Assembly: GCA_938022935.1 (NCBI GenBank) | Contig: CALIHL010000065.1 | Span: forward strand, 1-35,920 | Length of the DNA stretch: 35,920 nt | Source of the DNA: an uncultured Saprospiraceae bacterium | Lineage (GTDB): Bacteria; Bacteroidota; Bacteroidia; Chitinophagales; Saprospiraceae | Direction of reading: 5' to 3' | Part shown: piece by piece, positions 16,459-23,433 of the stretch | Layout of the letters: each line of letters begins with the position of its first letter | Position numbering within the stretch: the stretch's first letter is position 1 | Program-made: the position numbers and the translations under genes | The notes under the pieces: model-generated | Databases searched by the model: none | Seen by the model: the letters and a program-made list of their open reading frames with translations, nothing else | What the model was told of the DNA's origin: nothing

Positions 16459-17886
16459 TTAATTAGCAAATAGAGCATCCAACTCGATAGCACTATCTAC
16501 TACTTCTTTTGCATGTGCATTATCAGCAACACCTCGATTCGTTATGAGCGTATTGAAAATTGTCTTTTTTGATTTGGTATATTCTCTGAATGCCTCTCGT
16601 CTCCATGTGAGCTTAGAGGCATAGGCTTTATCAATTCTAATTGCGGTTGCGTAATATTTTATTTCGCATAAATTTATTGTAGCATCTTTTCTGTCAATGA
16701 TTAAGTCTATTTGAAAACCACCATCCTCGTTATCTTTTGAGGACACCCTTAGACTTGATACTTCAGTATAGATTGATCCGATTCCGAGTGATCGCTTTAT
16801 CCCATCAATATGCTTTTTACATAGCATCTCAAAAGCATATCCACACCATATCTTATAGCTCTGTGATTCACTGAGCTGTTGCCACATTCCTCTTATGTAC
16901 TTCTTGTTTTTCTTAATGAACTTATGATAGAAAACAGTGTACTCGTCATTAATTTTATAAATCGACCCTCTTTTTCTTTTATTATACGGCTGCTCTTCAA
17001 TAACAAATCCTGACTGCATGAGCTCTTCCATCGCCCTGGTGTATGGGCCACCTGCCATGAGTTTAGCCTTTTTTATTATTTCCTTTCGCGTAAGTCCATC
17101 TTTGGATTTTGACAAAGCCGCTACTATGGCCTCATGGTTCTGAGGGTTATCAAACAAGGCATTATACAGATTATCGTATTCACGCTTAAGCAAGCCACCA
17201 TCTCTAAAGCACATCCGTTCTGCCATTAAAGCGACACTTTCACCTTTCTTGATATTTTCTAAGTAATAGGGGATGCCGCCCATGATCATATATATCTGGG
17301 CAATGTTCTGTCTCGTAAGTCTGATTTTTCTCTTGATTAAAAATTCCTCTACCTCTGAAAGGCTGAAAGGTTTCAGACTTATCCAACTAGTTACCCTATT
17401 ATGAAGGCCATTTTTATCGTTAGTTATTTTATTTACAATCCAAGAAGTTGCCGATCCACAAACCACTAGTGTGAAGTTTTTTTGCTTAGACAAATAGTCA
17501 TTCCAAAAGTGTGCTAATAGCTGTATAAACCCTGATCTAATAGTATATATCCATGGTAACTCATCCAAGAATATAACATGCGACTTTGTTTTCTTAAGCG
17601 TCTGTAGATACTGCTTAAGCTGAACAAATGCGGCTTGCCAGTTTTCAGCAGGAGAGACATATGGTGTGCCACTATACTCAGCTAATTTTTGAGAGAAGTT
17701 TTGTAGCTGTGCTCCTATATTACCATTCCGGATACCAGTCATGTGAAATACTGTGTTCTTCCTATATACATTATCTATTAGGAAGGTCTTGCCTACTCGT
17801 CGTCGACCCGTGACAACTAAAAACTCAGCTTTTGATGACTTGAGACGTAACTTCATCTCTCTGATTTGATCATGTCGTCCTACCAT
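16459..17886 (-). CDS. Second archaeal-type AAA ATPase with DUF234 / nuclease-like domain
   Basis: The 475-residue paralogue of the ATPase at 2189-3631 has the P-loop GRRRVGKT at 27-34, Walker B HVIFLDELPW, VCGSATSW, GGIPYYL and a C-terminal IDLIID...CEIK (Asp394, Glu408, Lys410). The nuclease-like motif lies exactly the same distance from the C-terminus as in the paralogue. Start ATG 17886 gives MVGRHDQI, directly aligned with FTGREKEI of the other copy. It lies 46 bp upstream of the HipA-like kinase start and may share its transcript. The upstream region holds tandem palindromes with embedded TATATTTG boxes. Neighbours suggest a defence-flavoured or selfish locus; function remains unknown. 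Confidence 0.9.
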   Translation of the reverse strand: MVGRHDQIREMKLRLKSSKAEFLVVTGRRRVGKTFLIDNVYRKNTVFHMTGIRNGNIGAQLQNFSQKLAEYSGTPYVSPAENWQAAFVQLKQYLQTLKKTKSHVIFLDELPWIYTIRSGFIQLLAHFWNDYLSKQKNFTLVVCGSATSWIVNKITNDKNGLHNRVTSWISLKPFSLSEVEEFLIKRKIRLTRQNIAQIYMIMGGIPYYLENIKKGESVALMAERMCFRDGGLLKREYDNLYNALFDNPQNHEAIVAALSKSKDGLTRKEIIKKAKLMAGGPYTRAMEELMQSGFVIEEQPYNKRKRGSIYKINDEYTVFYHKFIKKNKKYIRGMWQQLSESQSYKIWCGYAFEMLCKKHIDGIKRSLGIGSIYTEVSSLRVSSKDNEDGGFQIDLIIDRKDATINLCEIKYYATAIRIDKAYASKLTWRREAFREYTKSKKTIFNTLITNRGVADNAHAKEVVDSAIELDALFAN

Positions 17887-17894
17887 AATTATGC

Positions 17895-18020
17895 ATAGAT
17901 AAGTACAAATATAGATTTTATATCTGTACTTATCTGCTTATTTTGGTCACATAAATACAAATATAGATTTCATACTTGTACTTATCTATCTATTTCGGAT
18001 ACATAAATACAAACATAAAA
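17895..18020. repeat. Tandem palindromic units upstream of ATPase 2 (period 52 bp)
   Basis: The gene-proximal unit is a perfect 11-bp inverted repeat, AGATAAGTACA (17897-17907) and TGTACTTATCT (17925-17935). A second, less perfect unit follows (17950-17989), then a half unit (18002-18020). The shared ACAAATATAG or ACAAACATA core begins at 17905, 17957 and 18009, giving spacings of 52 and 52. The sequence is unrelated to the repeats before the other ATPase, but the architecture and period match. Probably an operator array. Confidence 0.8.
17906..17913 (-). promoter_or_regulatory. Candidate -7 promoter box of ATPase 2
   Basis: On the minus strand this reads TATATTTG, a perfect match to the Bacteroidota -7 consensus TAnnTTTG, about 20 bases before the ATPase start. 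It lies inside the palindrome, so a protein bound there would block transcription. An identical box lies in the second unit (17958-17965). No clear -33 TTTG was seen. Confidence 0.45.
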
Positions 18021-18065
18021 GACCCTCTCATCCAAAATATAAGTCAACTAAACACCCCTAAGTCA

Positions 18066-18500
18066 TCAACCACTAACCTCACCAAGAGGTAACTTCGCAA
18101 TCTCCTTTTCCATCATTTTAATGAAGGTAGAAGGCAATTCTTCTTCAAGTTCTTTCATCTTGGCTCTCACTTCAGGTATACGAGATCGATCACTCTCTAC
18201 GATATGAGACAGGACATAATAGTACCCACTATGTCTAAACATAGCAGAGTCATCAGTGATGATCTTTTCTAATTCTTTAATATCCATACCTGATATAGGT
18301 TTTTTAGAAACCCAGTAGCGGCTTGCCTCTAAAACAGCAAGTTCTATCTCTTTTTCTTTGCCTTCACTTTTCAATCTTTGATAACGCTTACGATCTGTAT
18401 AAAAGACACCTGTCTTACTGGGTATCGTTGTTGCCAAGAAGATAAAGAATGAGATCACCCACGTATAAAAAATGAAAAACTCAGTAGGCTGGGAAAACAT
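18066..18500 (-). CDS. C-terminal half of a split M50-type membrane metalloprotease
   Basis: The 144-residue frame begins with ATG at 18500, immediately after the TAA of the HELGH-bearing frame (18501-18935) and in the same reading frame. It starts with a transmembrane helix (FFIFYTWVISFFIFLATTIP), then TGVFYTDRKRYQRLKSEG and a helical cytosolic tail. In M50-type proteases the second half supplies further helices and an Asp zinc ligand in a P...(S/T)DG-like motif. The segment IPSKTGVFYTDRKR fits that position, although Arg replaces the Gly. I therefore read it as the second half of one ancestral protein. It may be made by reinitiation, by readthrough, or not at all. Confidence 0.7.
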   Translation of the reverse strand: MFSQPTEFFIFYTWVISFFIFLATTIPSKTGVFYTDRKRYQRLKSEGKEKEIELAVLEASRYWVSKKPISGMDIKELEKIITDDSAMFRHSGYYYVLSHIVESDRSRIPEVRAKMKELEEELPSTFIKMMEKEIAKLPLGEVSG

Positions 18501-18935
18501 TTAGGCAACCGCAAAGCAAACAATAGCCAAGACTAAAGAGACTATCGGACCCGCAATCACTACTTTAGAAAAGTCATCAGCTCTAAACTCTTGATTGGCC
18601 TTTGGGAAAGTCGCTGCTACCCCACCAAATGACCCAACATCTTTATTGAAGTAAGGCTTGATACTCCCATCATCTTCTCTTCTTAGCCCAAAGAATGCAA
18701 CCACATACAAATAGAACTCATATCCCATCGCTAATCCAGTCAACAAATGACCCAGCTCATGCACCGCTACAACTAAGAAGTACAATAGGAAAAAATAGAT
18801 AATCTGATACCAATGAAAGTCTTCCTTTTCTGGCATATAGCTCTCTAGCACACCAGAGTTGCCAAGACCATAACCGACAAAACCACCAACAATAAGCAGA
18901 CCGAGGGATAGACCTATGGATTTAAACTTCTTCAT
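18501..18935 (-). CDS. N-terminal half of a split M50-type (site-2-protease-like) membrane metalloprotease
   Basis: The 144-residue frame has helices at about residues 7-25 and 45-65. The zinc motif HELGH (His59, Glu60, His63) lies in the second helix, followed by a loop with FFGLRREDDGSIKPYFNKDVGSFGGVAA. A third helix (VVIAGPIVSLVLAIVCFAV) ends abruptly at TAA. Small M50 proteins of this type (HELGHLL...LGLRRE...GGPL) normally continue with further helices and the third zinc ligand. Here that part is in the next frame, separated only by the stop codon. Alone, this half should lack a complete zinc site. A sequencing error is an alternative explanation. Confidence 0.75.
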   Translation of the reverse strand: MKKFKSIGLSLGLLIVGGFVGYGLGNSGVLESYMPEKEDFHWYQIIYFFLLYFLVVAVHELGHLLTGLAMGYEFYLYVVAFFGLRREDDGSIKPYFNKDVGSFGGVAATFPKANQEFRADDFSKVVIAGPIVSLVLAIVCFAVA

Positions 18936-18965
18936 AAGTACATATTAGGGATCAAGAGAGCTAAA

Positions 18966-19373
18966 TCACTTCCCAATCCTTTTCAGCAACACCTCTCTCT
19001 TATCAGCAGGAAACGGCAACGCTTTGCGATTGACTTTATCAAATAGTACTCCTACGATTTTCATAGTGGCCGCAAGCTCCTTAGTCTTTCCATTGTACAT
19101 CTCGTGAAGGATCTTAAATGCTTTGTTACCTATATCTAAAAGCGTAGACTCTATATATACCAAGTCATCTTCGAACAACTCTCTGTGATAATTGATCACT
19201 TGCTCTAAAACCACCATCCCAAAGTCATCGTCAAAATCCTCTATCTCTAGTTCGAGATTAGTATTGTGGCCCGCGTGCTCAAACTTATTGATATAGTACA
19301 TGACATTCATATGTCGATTACTATCACACTCCCAGGTCATCACTGCGCCTTTGTAAGTCAATACTTTCTTCAT
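18966..19373 (-). CDS. Acyl-CoA thioesterase, 4HBT hotdog family
   Basis: Start ATG 19373 (135 residues) is chosen because it gives the standard hotdog opening MKKVLTYKGAVMTWECDSNRHMNVMYYINKFEHAG; the frame is open to 19406. The D-S-N-R-H-M-N-V motif matches the 4HBT catalytic helix entry (D.D..gHMNN). The EQVINYHRELFEDDLVYIESTLLDIGNKAFKILHEM strand series is typical of the family. It is probably a cytosolic thioesterase for short acyl-CoAs; exact substrate unknown. The gene runs divergently from a lipoprotein gene, with an 8-bp inverted repeat between them, and lies 31 bp upstream of the M50-type gene. Confidence 0.82.
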   Translation of the reverse strand: MKKVLTYKGAVMTWECDSNRHMNVMYYINKFEHAGHNTNLELEIEDFDDDFGMVVLEQVINYHRELFEDDLVYIESTLLDIGNKAFKILHEMYNGKTKELAATMKIVGVLFDKVNRKALPFPADKREVLLKRIGK

Positions 19374-19390
19374 AGAAGCTAATCTATGAC

Positions 19391-19415
19391 AGATTAAGAT
19401 AACCAAACTTAATCT
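19391..19415. promoter_or_regulatory. Inverted repeat between divergent thioesterase and lipoprotein genes
   Basis: The perfect 8-bp arms AGATTAAG and CTTAATCT are separated by 9 bases, about 18 bp before the thioesterase start. Size and position suit a dimeric repressor site or a 5'-UTR hairpin. This is a suggestion only. Confidence 0.35.
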
Positions 19416-19516
19416 GGACGAGTTTTATCGATCGTTCATAGATCAATAATTGACTGGGATAACATAGAACAGTATATTCAGTTATGTATCCAGACAATTA
19501 TAAGAACATAAAAGTC

Positions 19517-19867
19517 ATGAGTAAGATCAAGACCTTCACATTCTTCATCGCTATGTCGACCTTAGTTATCGCGTGCAACAATGCTGACTCTTCAGTATCG
19601 ACTCAAGGGATGTTTGAGTTTCCTGAGGAGCTCGTGATGGATGGAGACAAGATACCTGATTACCTTGATCCTAATAAGATCCTCTGTAATGGCAAAGGAC
19701 TGAAGGTAGGCAGATGCATCAGCAATCAACTCAAAAAAGGCATCTGCCTCGGCATCATCAAACATGAGAAGCGAGTCTATGCAGTTGAAATCCCATGTGA
19801 TGATGTAAAGAAGCCTATAGTGGATTCATTACTTATAGAGCAAGAAGCCATCACGATTAAGCGCTAA
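19517..19867 (+). CDS. Small hypothetical lipoprotein
   Basis: I select ATG 19517 (116 residues) because it gives a clean lipoprotein signal, MSKIKTFTFFIAMSTLVIAC; an in-frame ATG lies at 19484. The mature part has four cysteines (ILCNGKG, GRCISNQ, GICLGI, IPCDD), which could form two disulfides, and a compact beta-like pattern ending VDSLLIEQEAITIKR. No family is recognised. Its 3' end overlaps that of the convergent phosphatase gene by 11 bases, so the two transcripts are antisense at their ends. Confidence 0.65.
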   Translation: MSKIKTFTFFIAMSTLVIACNNADSSVSTQGMFEFPEELVMDGDKIPDYLDPNKILCNGKGLKVGRCISNQLKKGICLGIIKHEKRVYAVEIPCDDVKKPIVDSLLIEQEAITIKR

Positions 19868-20342
19868 CCAAGGACTCTTTTATCGCCTTTTCGATGATAC
19901 AATCTGTCACATTATCTAACGTCTTGTAGACTCGATAAAAGTTGGCTACTCCATTATGAAAGGGATCCGGGACATCTTGATCTTCCCCTGGGGTCATCTC
20001 ATTCATGATTAAGTCAACCTTTTCAAGATCTGACGCTCTTGGGGCCATCTCCTTGAGTTTCGCATAATTTTGTTTATCCATCACATAGATCAAATCAAAT
20101 AAATCAAAGTCCGCTACACCAAACTGACGCGCTCGCTGATAAGTAATATCTAGATCGTTTTCATAACCAACTTTTATAGAGCGCTCATCAGGCAACTTCC
20201 CGATGTGCCAATGGCCTGTGCCCGCACTATCTATAGTCCAAGGTAGATTATGCTCTTCGACTTTCTCATCTAACAGACCATGAGCTAACGGAGATCGGCA
20301 TATGTTGCCTTTACATACAATTAAAATTCTCTTGTTCATCAT
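19857..20342 (-). CDS. Low-molecular-weight protein tyrosine phosphatase
   Basis: The start is one of two adjacent ATGs (20342 or 20339), giving about 160 residues; the frame is open to 20408 but the extra residues are not family-like. From the second Met, the catalytic loop CKGNICRSP has Cys9 and Arg15, and the general acid is in DVPDPF (usually DPY or DPF). It should dephosphorylate Tyr-phosphoproteins or low-molecular-weight substrates. Such phosphatases often serve polysaccharide export (Wzb type). Here it sits divergently beside a putative exopolysaccharide operon, but no BY-kinase is in the window. Confidence 0.92.
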   Translation of the reverse strand: MMNKRILIVCKGNICRSPLAHGLLDEKVEEHNLPWTIDSAGTGHWHIGKLPDERSIKVGYENDLDITYQRARQFGVADFDLFDLIYVMDKQNYAKLKEMAPRASDLEKVDLIMNEMTPGEDQDVPDPFHNGVANFYRVYKTLDNVTDCIIEKAIKESLVSA

Positions 20343-20354
20343 TTTATTTTTCTT

Positions 20355-20362
20355 CAAATGTA
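20355..20362 (-). promoter_or_regulatory. Candidate -7 promoter box of the phosphatase gene
   Basis: On the minus strand this reads TACATTTG, matching TAnnTTTG, 13 bases before the start codon. No good -33 TTTG is present, so the call is weak. Confidence 0.3.
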
Positions 20363-20435
20363 TAGTCCAGCGCACATGAGAATTGAGATTATGCGATATG
20401 CCCACCATGGAGCACGGCCAATGGTCATTTATATA

Positions 20436-20484
20436 CGATAAACGGTAAGAACCACTGATAATAAAAGAGATTTACCGCTTATCG
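20436..20484. promoter_or_regulatory. Long inverted repeat between phosphatase and exopolysaccharide operon
   Basis: The arms CGATAAACGGTAA (20436-20448) and TTACCGCTTATCG (20472-20484) match at 12 of 13 positions, with a 23-base spacer. The element lies about 95 bp before the phosphatase start and 100 bp before the operon's first gene. It could be an operator serving both divergent units, or two half-sites two to three helical turns apart. Confidence 0.5.
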
Positions 20485-20584
20485 CAAATATTCACCCTTC
20501 TAACGTCAAGACTAGCTCATCAGACGCTAATCGGCCATTTACGCTCTGAGACACTATCATATTTGCATTGTAAATACACACAAC

Positions 20585-21436
20585 ATGAAAGTGTCAATAA
20601 TAACAGTTCTTATTTTACTAAACTACCATTGTCTATTAGGGCAGGAGATCGTGTCACTTACTGACAGCTTAGTAATTGATACAATTACTCATGATGATAA
20701 TCAAGACACTCTTCCTTCTTATGAGTTTACAATGACCCATAGTATAACTGGAGGGTTATCTATTGCAAAGTTCAACGCTACCACTCCACAGCAATTGAGA
20801 TACAATCTTCAATATCAAACAAACATACATGCAAACTGGAACTTAAGCGGCTCTCTCTCTATCATCAACCAACAATTAGACAAAAGCAATCAATATAATA
20901 TCAGCATACAAAGACGCTTTTCAAAAGGTGGAATCGGCCTAACTATAGAAAAATCAGATGACATATTGGCGCCACAATCACATCAACAAGTCAACTATTA
21001 TACTTCCGTAAATGAAGGACTAATACTAAGTGGATCTATATCTAGATTTACATCTTCAACAAGAAGTGATGTATGGCCAAGCAGTACCAGTATAACTCGA
21101 GTGATCAACAGTATAGGATATTCTATAAGCCTAACCCAAGATCTCAGTCTACTAAGTCAGTTTAGCCCACTTGCAAAAGCAAGTGTAACATACGAATCAA
21201 AGAAAGGAGACATACTCAGTTCTTACTTTTTAATCGGCAGCACTCGTCAACCTAACTTTCTTATTAATACACAATCAATAGAAACAAAGCAATTAGCACT
21301 TGGCGGATGGTTTAAAAAGCATCTGAGCGATACAATATCATTGACAGGCGCCTTAGGCTTTACGAGTATCCAGAACAATAATGGCAACAAATTTCAAATA
21401 ATAAATACAAGTATTTCACTAACCACAAAACTATAA
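20585..21436 (+). CDS. Probable outer-membrane beta-barrel protein (YaiO-like)
   Basis: The 283-residue protein has a signal peptide (MKVSIITVLILLNYHCLLGQ), a short acidic linker and then about 230 residues of alternating amphipathic strands. Examples are LRYNLQYQTNIHANWNLSGSLSII, QYNISIQRRFSKGGIGLTIE and ISLTGALGFTSI; the end is STSISLTTKL. This pattern and length fit a small outer-membrane barrel; similarity to YaiO-type barrels is tentative. It opens the operon: the PIG-L gene starts 4 bp after its stop, with ATP-grasp, GT2 and a small membrane protein beyond. A role in passage of the polymer through the outer membrane, as PgaA has in poly-GlcNAc export, is an inference. Confidence 0.65.
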   Translation: MKVSIITVLILLNYHCLLGQEIVSLTDSLVIDTITHDDNQDTLPSYEFTMTHSITGGLSIAKFNATTPQQLRYNLQYQTNIHANWNLSGSLSIINQQLDKSNQYNISIQRRFSKGGIGLTIEKSDDILAPQSHQQVNYYTSVNEGLILSGSISRFTSSTRSDVWPSSTSITRVINSIGYSISLTQDLSLLSQFSPLAKASVTYESKKGDILSSYFLIGSTRQPNFLINTQSIETKQLALGGWFKKHLSDTISLTGALGFTSIQNNNGNKFQIINTSISLTTKL

Positions 21437-21440
21437 TCAG

Positions 21441-22427
21441 ATGACCAATAGAACCATAGCTCTTATAGGAGCACCAAAAGAAACGGACAAAGTCGCATTG
21501 CTTCTAAGACAAAAGCAAAGTAACGATATCATAAAATTGAAATTTGACAAAAGAGTAGGCAGTAAGTTATCAAAGCTATCTCCAGACGCCGCTATCATCC
21601 TTGCTGGATCTCGCAATACTGCTCATGCTTGCTCTGCACTTTATGCTGCGGCCAAAGTTATGAGCCCTACAAAAATTATAATCCACTCAAAAGTAAAAGA
21701 TGCAGATCTGATGTTCGCAGCTTTTGAGTCAGGTATTAACAAGTTTACTATAGCCAATAAAAATGACGCTTCTCTATGTATAGCCCTTTCGAAAGAAATT
21801 AAAAAAGTGTTTGAGATAACGGATGTAAAAAGAATCCTTGCCATAGGAGCACACCCAGATGACGTCGAGATAGGATGTGGAGGCACCATTAAAAAACATA
21901 AAAGAGATGGTGACGAAGTCATGATCCTCACACTAACCAAGGGTGCTCAAGGAGGCGACAAGGCAGCTAGACAAAAAGAATCTATCAACGCTGCCAAATC
22001 CTTAGAGGCACAATTGGTTATGTATGACTTAGAAGACACCAATCTTTCTACAGGAGCAGATACGATCAAGTCAATTGAAAAAACGATCAATGAGTTTCAA
22101 CCAGATGTCATCTATACTCATAGCATCAATGATACACATCAAGATCATAGAGCCACTCACTATGCGACACTGGTTGCTGCAAGAAAGATCAAACAGATAT
22201 ATGCCTACTTGGCACCTTCAGGCACAATTGATTTTCATCCGAGATACTTTGAACACATCGAAGAATACATAGATGATAAGATGAATGCCATCAATTGCTT
22301 TATAAGCCAGACAATGATATCAGGAAGACCTTACTTAACACCTTCTATTATATCATCTACAGCAGAATATTGGGGTCGATTTTCTAACTATGGTATGGTC
22401 GAGCCATTTGAAGTAATACGAGCGTAA
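21441..22427 (+). CDS. PIG-L/LmbE family deacetylase with N-terminal receiver-like domain
   Basis: The 328-residue protein has two parts. Residues 1-125 look like a degenerate response-regulator receiver: TIALIGAPK strand, PDAAIILAG strand, LMFAAFESGINKFTIANK end. It lacks the acidic pair after strand 1 and has no Asp at the phosphoacceptor position. Residues 130-328 are a PIG-L/LmbE domain with the zinc/catalytic motif AHPDDVEIG (His138, Asp140, Asp141) and HQDHRATH (His236, His240). Such enzymes remove acetyl groups from GlcNAc-type amines. No signal peptide is present, so it acts in the cytosol, on a nucleotide- or lipid-linked precursor rather than exported polymer. It is the second gene of the operon. 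Confidence 0.88.
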   Translation: MTNRTIALIGAPKETDKVALLLRQKQSNDIIKLKFDKRVGSKLSKLSPDAAIILAGSRNTAHACSALYAAAKVMSPTKIIIHSKVKDADLMFAAFESGINKFTIANKNDASLCIALSKEIKKVFEITDVKRILAIGAHPDDVEIGCGGTIKKHKRDGDEVMILTLTKGAQGGDKAARQKESINAAKSLEAQLVMYDLEDTNLSTGADTIKSIEKTINEFQPDVIYTHSINDTHQDHRATHYATLVAARKIKQIYAYLAPSGTIDFHPRYFEHIEEYIDDKMNAINCFISQTMISGRPYLTPSIISSTAEYWGRFSNYGMVEPFEVIRA

Positions 22428-22452
22428 TTATTAACTCTAAATATAAACTAAC

Positions 22453-23433
22453 ATGAAAAATTTGAATGAACTAAATGTACTCTTAACTGGAGCCGGAGGC
22501 CCAGCTGCCATCTGTGCTTTTAAGAGTCTTAACAAGACTGGCATGAACATACACATGGCGGATATGGACGGGCTATCAGCAGGACTTTATCTTACGAAAG
22601 AAACCAACAGACATATTATCCCTGGAGGAGTAGATCCATCTTTTGTGTCAACGGTAATGGACATTTGCAATAAGCATAACATAGATATCCTTATCCCAAC
22701 TGTAGATTGCGAGCTACTAAATATCGCTGAGCAAAAAGATCAATTTGAAAAAGCAGGCATCCAACTTCTGCTCACAAAGCAATCTGTCCTCGATCAGATC
22801 ATGAATAAGCACAATCTGCTCTTTACCTTAAAAGATGATGTACAAGTTGGACCTTTTGATATGCTTAAGAACACGAGCAAAGAAAAGTGGGCAAACACAA
22901 AAGTAGTTGTCAAGCCAGTATCAGGAAGTGGCTCAAGGGGAGTAGAGTTTTATGATGATTTCTCCTTGATCCCTAAAAGCAAATTTGAAGAAGACAACTT
23001 GATGATACAAGAGTTTGCAACTGGGCCAGAATATAGTGTAGACGTGATGGTAAGCGCAAATGGTGATATCAAAGCAGCCGTCCCAAGACTTAGAATGAGA
23101 ACTGACTCTGGCGTATCTGTAACAGGCAAGGTGGAAAAGAATCAGGCTGTCATTGATTATGTAGAAACTATAATCAACACCATGGGTCTCACTTATGTAG
23201 CCAACATACAAGTTATTGACTCTCCTATACATGGACCAAGATTGATCGAGATCAATCCGAGGTTCAGTGGAGGACTCAGCTTGGTTATACAAAGTGGAGC
23301 AGACACTCCAGTGATGGCCATCCAAGATATTATCGGTCAAGAAGTCGATAAGGTTGAAGATTTCAGAGAGATTGCAATGGTTAGGTCCTTCACTGAGACT
23401 TACTTAGAAGCTGGAGAATTGATAAATAACTAG
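22453..23433 (+). CDS. ATP-grasp ligase (carbamoyl-phosphate-synthase-like)
   Basis: The 326-residue protein has a Rossmann-like N-lobe (LNVLLTGAGGPAAICAFKSL), a switch to the ATP-grasp fold near residue 110, and nucleotide-binding Lys154 with the GSGSRG loop (158-163). The metal-binding EINPRFSGG has Glu266 and Asn268. It belongs to the CarB/PylC-like ATP-grasp group, which joins a carboxylate to an amine or another nucleophile through an acyl phosphate. Its stop overlaps the GTG start of the GT2 gene by one base (TAGTG). Next to a deacetylase that frees amines, an amide-forming role on the sugar amine is attractive but unproven. It is cytosolic. Confidence 0.88.
   Translation: MKNLNELNVLLTGAGGPAAICAFKSLNKTGMNIHMADMDGLSAGLYLTKETNRHIIPGGVDPSFVSTVMDICNKHNIDILIPTVDCELLNIAEQKDQFEKAGIQLLLTKQSVLDQIMNKHNLLFTLKDDVQVGPFDMLKNTSKEKWANTKVVVKPVSGSGSRGVEFYDDFSLIPKSKFEEDNLMIQEFATGPEYSVDVMVSANGDIKAAVPRLRMRTDSGVSVTGKVEKNQAVIDYVETIINTMGLTYVANIQVIDSPIHGPRLIEINPRFSGGLSLVIQSGADTPVMAIQDIIGQEVDKVEDFREIAMVRSFTETYLEAGELINN

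Noticed and set aside
17895-18020. The tandem palindromes as a CRISPR array
   Set aside because: Only two and a half units, imperfect repeats, spacers of about 13 bases and no cas genes.
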